Assembly: GCA_013400975.1 (NCBI GenBank) | Contig: WBMZ01011878.1 | Span: 124,001-188,000, forward strand | Direction: 5' to 3' | Length of the DNA: 64,000 bases | Origin: Atrichornis clamosus | Lineage: Eukaryota; Chordata; Aves; Passeriformes; Menuridae | Part shown: in pieces, positions 61,627 to 64,000 of the stretch | Numbering within the stretch: position 1 is the first letter of the stretch | How the letters are laid out: each line of letters opens with the position of its first letter | Translations under genes and position numbers: made by a program | Notes under the pieces: generated by a model | What the model saw: the letters and a program-made list of their open reading frames with translations, nothing else | Told to the model about the DNA's origin: nothing | Database searches by the model: none

Positions 61627-63417
61627 ATGATGTCAGAAGGTTGGTTCATCAGAGCCCAAAAAAAGCAATTTCCTTGCTGATAAATGAAAAAGTAAATCAA
61701 TTTTTAGTTCTAGATGAGGATGGGATTCCACTGGTCCCTGGGGGCTGTTTCTCTCTTCGGGCTCTGAGCAACTGAGCAAGGGACTGCTGGACCAAACAGC
61801 ATGTGCTCTTTCCAGGACCTGGATTTATTCTCCCTGTTTGCAGCAAAATCACAGTCATGAAAGGTGAGTTCTGGCTTCTGAAGACACTGACGAGTTTAGA
61901 CGGGGTCTTGGCTTCCAAAGGAGTACAGAATGCTGGGTGATATGCAGCTAAACAAATTATGGAAATCAGGGAAGGGAAAAATGGGCTGATATTTACGCTG
62001 CAGGATCACCAGTTCACTGGTCTGCAGTTTCCTCACTAATCTAGTTCTTCAAGTCAAGATTGGACACTGGAAGACAGTTTTCAGGTGATTTTACTACAAA
62101 AATTGTGTATTGAGTAACTGATTCTCAAATATTTTTGTGATGACAGGGGCAATGCCTTTCTTACCTCCAGTTCACCAGGGAGGGAAGTAAAATATGAGAC
62201 GATACAGCCAAATAAGTAAAAGAGAGGGGTTTGAAAGTGGAATAATCAAGCTCCCAGTTCCATTTTCCTACCACCAAATTTCACAGTCCCTCAAAAGTCA
62301 TTCATTCAATTTCCAAGACTCATACAACTCATGCAACTCCATGTAAATTTAAATGTCTATTTAGATAGCACCATTTTCTCTTCCCTGTACTGGGATCTTA
62401 CAAAGAAAACAACAGTGGTCAACAACAGCTGTAATTCAAGATGGCAGAAGGAAACTAAACCAAAAAGTGTTGACCACAAGGAATGAAAATGCGTGGATTA
62501 CACTGCCATTGCCTTCTTAATGATACCACTGCCAAAAGGATTTATCTACAGCAAATGCAAACGTAAGGTTTTTACTAATGCAGTTGCAGAAATAATATAA
62601 TTTATAACATTTTTAAAATTTCTCATTGGTGACATTTAAGTATATAACAGAATAATTAATATACATGTTTGCAAATGATTGATACAGAGGAACTGCTCAA
62701 AAATAATGTGAAGTGGAGCCACAGTGTCTTTATTGTGTATTTGAGGCACCTTCCCAGTCAATGAACCTCTGTGGAAGATTAATGTCATTTGAACTTTTAT
62801 TGTGGAATATCATTCGTGCACTGTCACACTTCGCACAAACGGTGCTTCAGTCACAGTTCGGTAACACTCCTGCATATTATTTCCCAGGCATGTGAGAGTT
62901 TAGAGAATTATTGAAGGGCAAACTGTACGCATTTGGTAATAAGGCAGAGTGCAGTTGCAGTCTCCGTATGATTTCAACAAATGGAATCAACGTTAATTTC
63001 GTTGAACGCAGTAAAATAGTTGTGATAATAACTCCAGTGAAATATTCCACTAGAGAAAAGAGATGGAGTATAGTGTTACAGTGTTTTATATGCTCTACAC
63101 AAAAGATTCTAGAAGAAATAGAGAAATGGGTGTGGAAAAAATATCCTAATAATTTCTGGCAATAAGCATATACATTTGAAAATCAAAATCATTATTTCTC
63201 CCAATTTTTACACTTTGATTTTACGAATTTGCTGCAGAAGAAAGAATTAAAGAAATCAACTGAGATTCACATCCTATTTTCACCAACAACACACAGCTTT
63301 GAGGCAGTCTAGATGTTTCAATTTGGCATTACTGTTTGTGCAAATACGTGTTATACTGATCCTGAAAGTAAACATTTCCCAAAGCCATGATTTGTTAGCA
63401 CTGTCTTCACATATTAT
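61627..63417. other. unassigned DNA
   Basis: An 84-codon plus frame (62911-63165) and a 73-codon minus frame (61697-61918) are open, with no recognisable product. The rest is AT-rich single-copy-like sequence. Confidence 0.55.
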
Positions 63418-63448
63418 AGTCAATTAGTCAATAATTAGTCAAATAATT
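63418..63448. repeat. triplicated AGTCAA(T)AATT unit
   Basis: Three successive related units: agtcaatt, agtcaataatt and agtcaaataatt. Each contains an AATT core, so the array also forms a small cluster of homeodomain-type words. Confidence 0.6.
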
Positions 63449-63835
63449 AAAAATATAATTATGCAATGATGTTGCCTTATTTTTAAATTAAGGACTCATT
63501 CACAAGCTGATTCTTCTTTCTGATTATATATTTCCTTGCTGCTAAGCACAGAAAGTTTAAGCACATAAGCCTTGGCTGCTTTTTCTCTCTTTTCGATTTA
63601 AAACAGGATTTTGTTAATAAACAGATAAGTGCTTATTAATATGCTGTCACCAGCAAAGACAAAAATACACAACTAAATATTTATGCAGCTCCCCCAGATG
63701 TAAATATATTTGTAAGAACCATCATTGATGTGTTAGAGACCTCTAGAGCTGTAGCTCTTCTCATGAAACAATTGCTGGTATTACCAATTATTTTATAAGG
63801 GCTAAAGTTCAGGTATATAATATCAAGTTTTAATT
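63449..63835. other. unassigned AT-rich DNA
   Basis: Nothing recognisable. Confidence 0.6.
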
Positions 63836-63847
63836 AAAAAAAAAAAA
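63836..63847 (+). repeat. A12 homopolymer
   Basis: Twelve consecutive A, a few bases left of the compound microsatellite. Confidence 0.8.
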
Positions 63848-63855
63848 GACACCAC

Positions 63856-63890
63856 AACAAAACAAACAAACAAACTAACTAACTAACTAA
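63856..63890. repeat. compound (CAAA)n(CTAA)n microsatellite
   Basis: About five CAAA units are followed by about four CTAA units. Together with the A12 run to the left, this looks like the decayed tail of a retroposed fragment, but no body is recognisable. Confidence 0.85.
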
Positions 63891-64000
63891 AAATGAGAGC
63901 TGGCTTACAGACTTATCAAAATATCTCCTGTACACGATCATAAAGTGCACAACACCCCAGCAACCACCATGGTTTCAATATCTTCAGACACTTACTTGCA
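63891..64000. other. unassigned right edge
   Basis: Nothing recognisable in the last 110 bp. Confidence 0.6.

Noticed and set aside
1..64000. CRISPR arrays, tRNA or rRNA genes, bacterial operons
   Set aside because: No regularly spaced repeats, no tRNA-like A/B boxes with cloverleaf potential, and the CR1 content marks vertebrate nuclear DNA.

Overview
The window looks like vertebrate nuclear DNA from a bird, or at least a sauropsid. The main evidence is a set of CR1 LINE fragments whose 3' ends carry the ATTCTATG-type tail. One of them still encodes recognisable reverse transcriptase motifs. The base composition is moderately AT-rich, and there are no operons, no bacterial-style gene packing and no tRNA or rRNA genes. 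I could not assign any open frame to a functional protein-coding gene. The many short open frames (60-140 codons) have no recognisable domains and overlap each other on both strands, as expected by chance. The window reads as a gene-poor intergenic or intronic stretch.

Layout. 1-19.4 kb is mostly unassigned single-copy DNA. It holds an old interspersed-repeat relic near 1.9-2.1 kb, a TAATTA-rich block near 4.1 kb and a 279-bp insertion at 6144-6422 flanked by exact 10-bp direct repeats. That insertion has LTR-like signals on the minus strand. There are also MIR-like relics near 9.8 and 17.8 kb, and conserved-element-like blocks near 10.4 and 16.5 kb. 19.4-20.6 kb is the largest CR1 copy (minus strand, 5'-truncated, frameshifted, catalytic motif lost). 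20.6-37.0 kb has a candidate minus-strand terminal exon near 23.4 kb (weak), a second older CR1 copy at 29.7-30.0 kb, and candidate regulatory blocks at 33.8, 35.4 and 36.1-36.5 kb. 37.0-37.4 kb is a plus-strand CR1 3' end. 37.4-50.0 kb is mainly unassigned DNA with one perfect hairpin at 39.1 kb and an old relic at 47.9 kb. 50.0-64.0 kb has four more CR1 pieces (50.0, 57.0-57.5, 57.9 and 61.6 kb), several short tandem duplications between 55 and 61 kb, and simple repeats at the right end.

No genes can be seen to work together, and I found no clear sign of a new biological system. The leads best worth testing are the flanked insertion at 6.1-6.4 kb, two minus-strand open frames with helix-like heptad spacing (18.26-18.43 and 23.28-23.42 kb), and the element around the Oct-like palindrome at 36.2 kb. 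All conservation-based statements are inferences from composition and motifs, because no alignment could be run.
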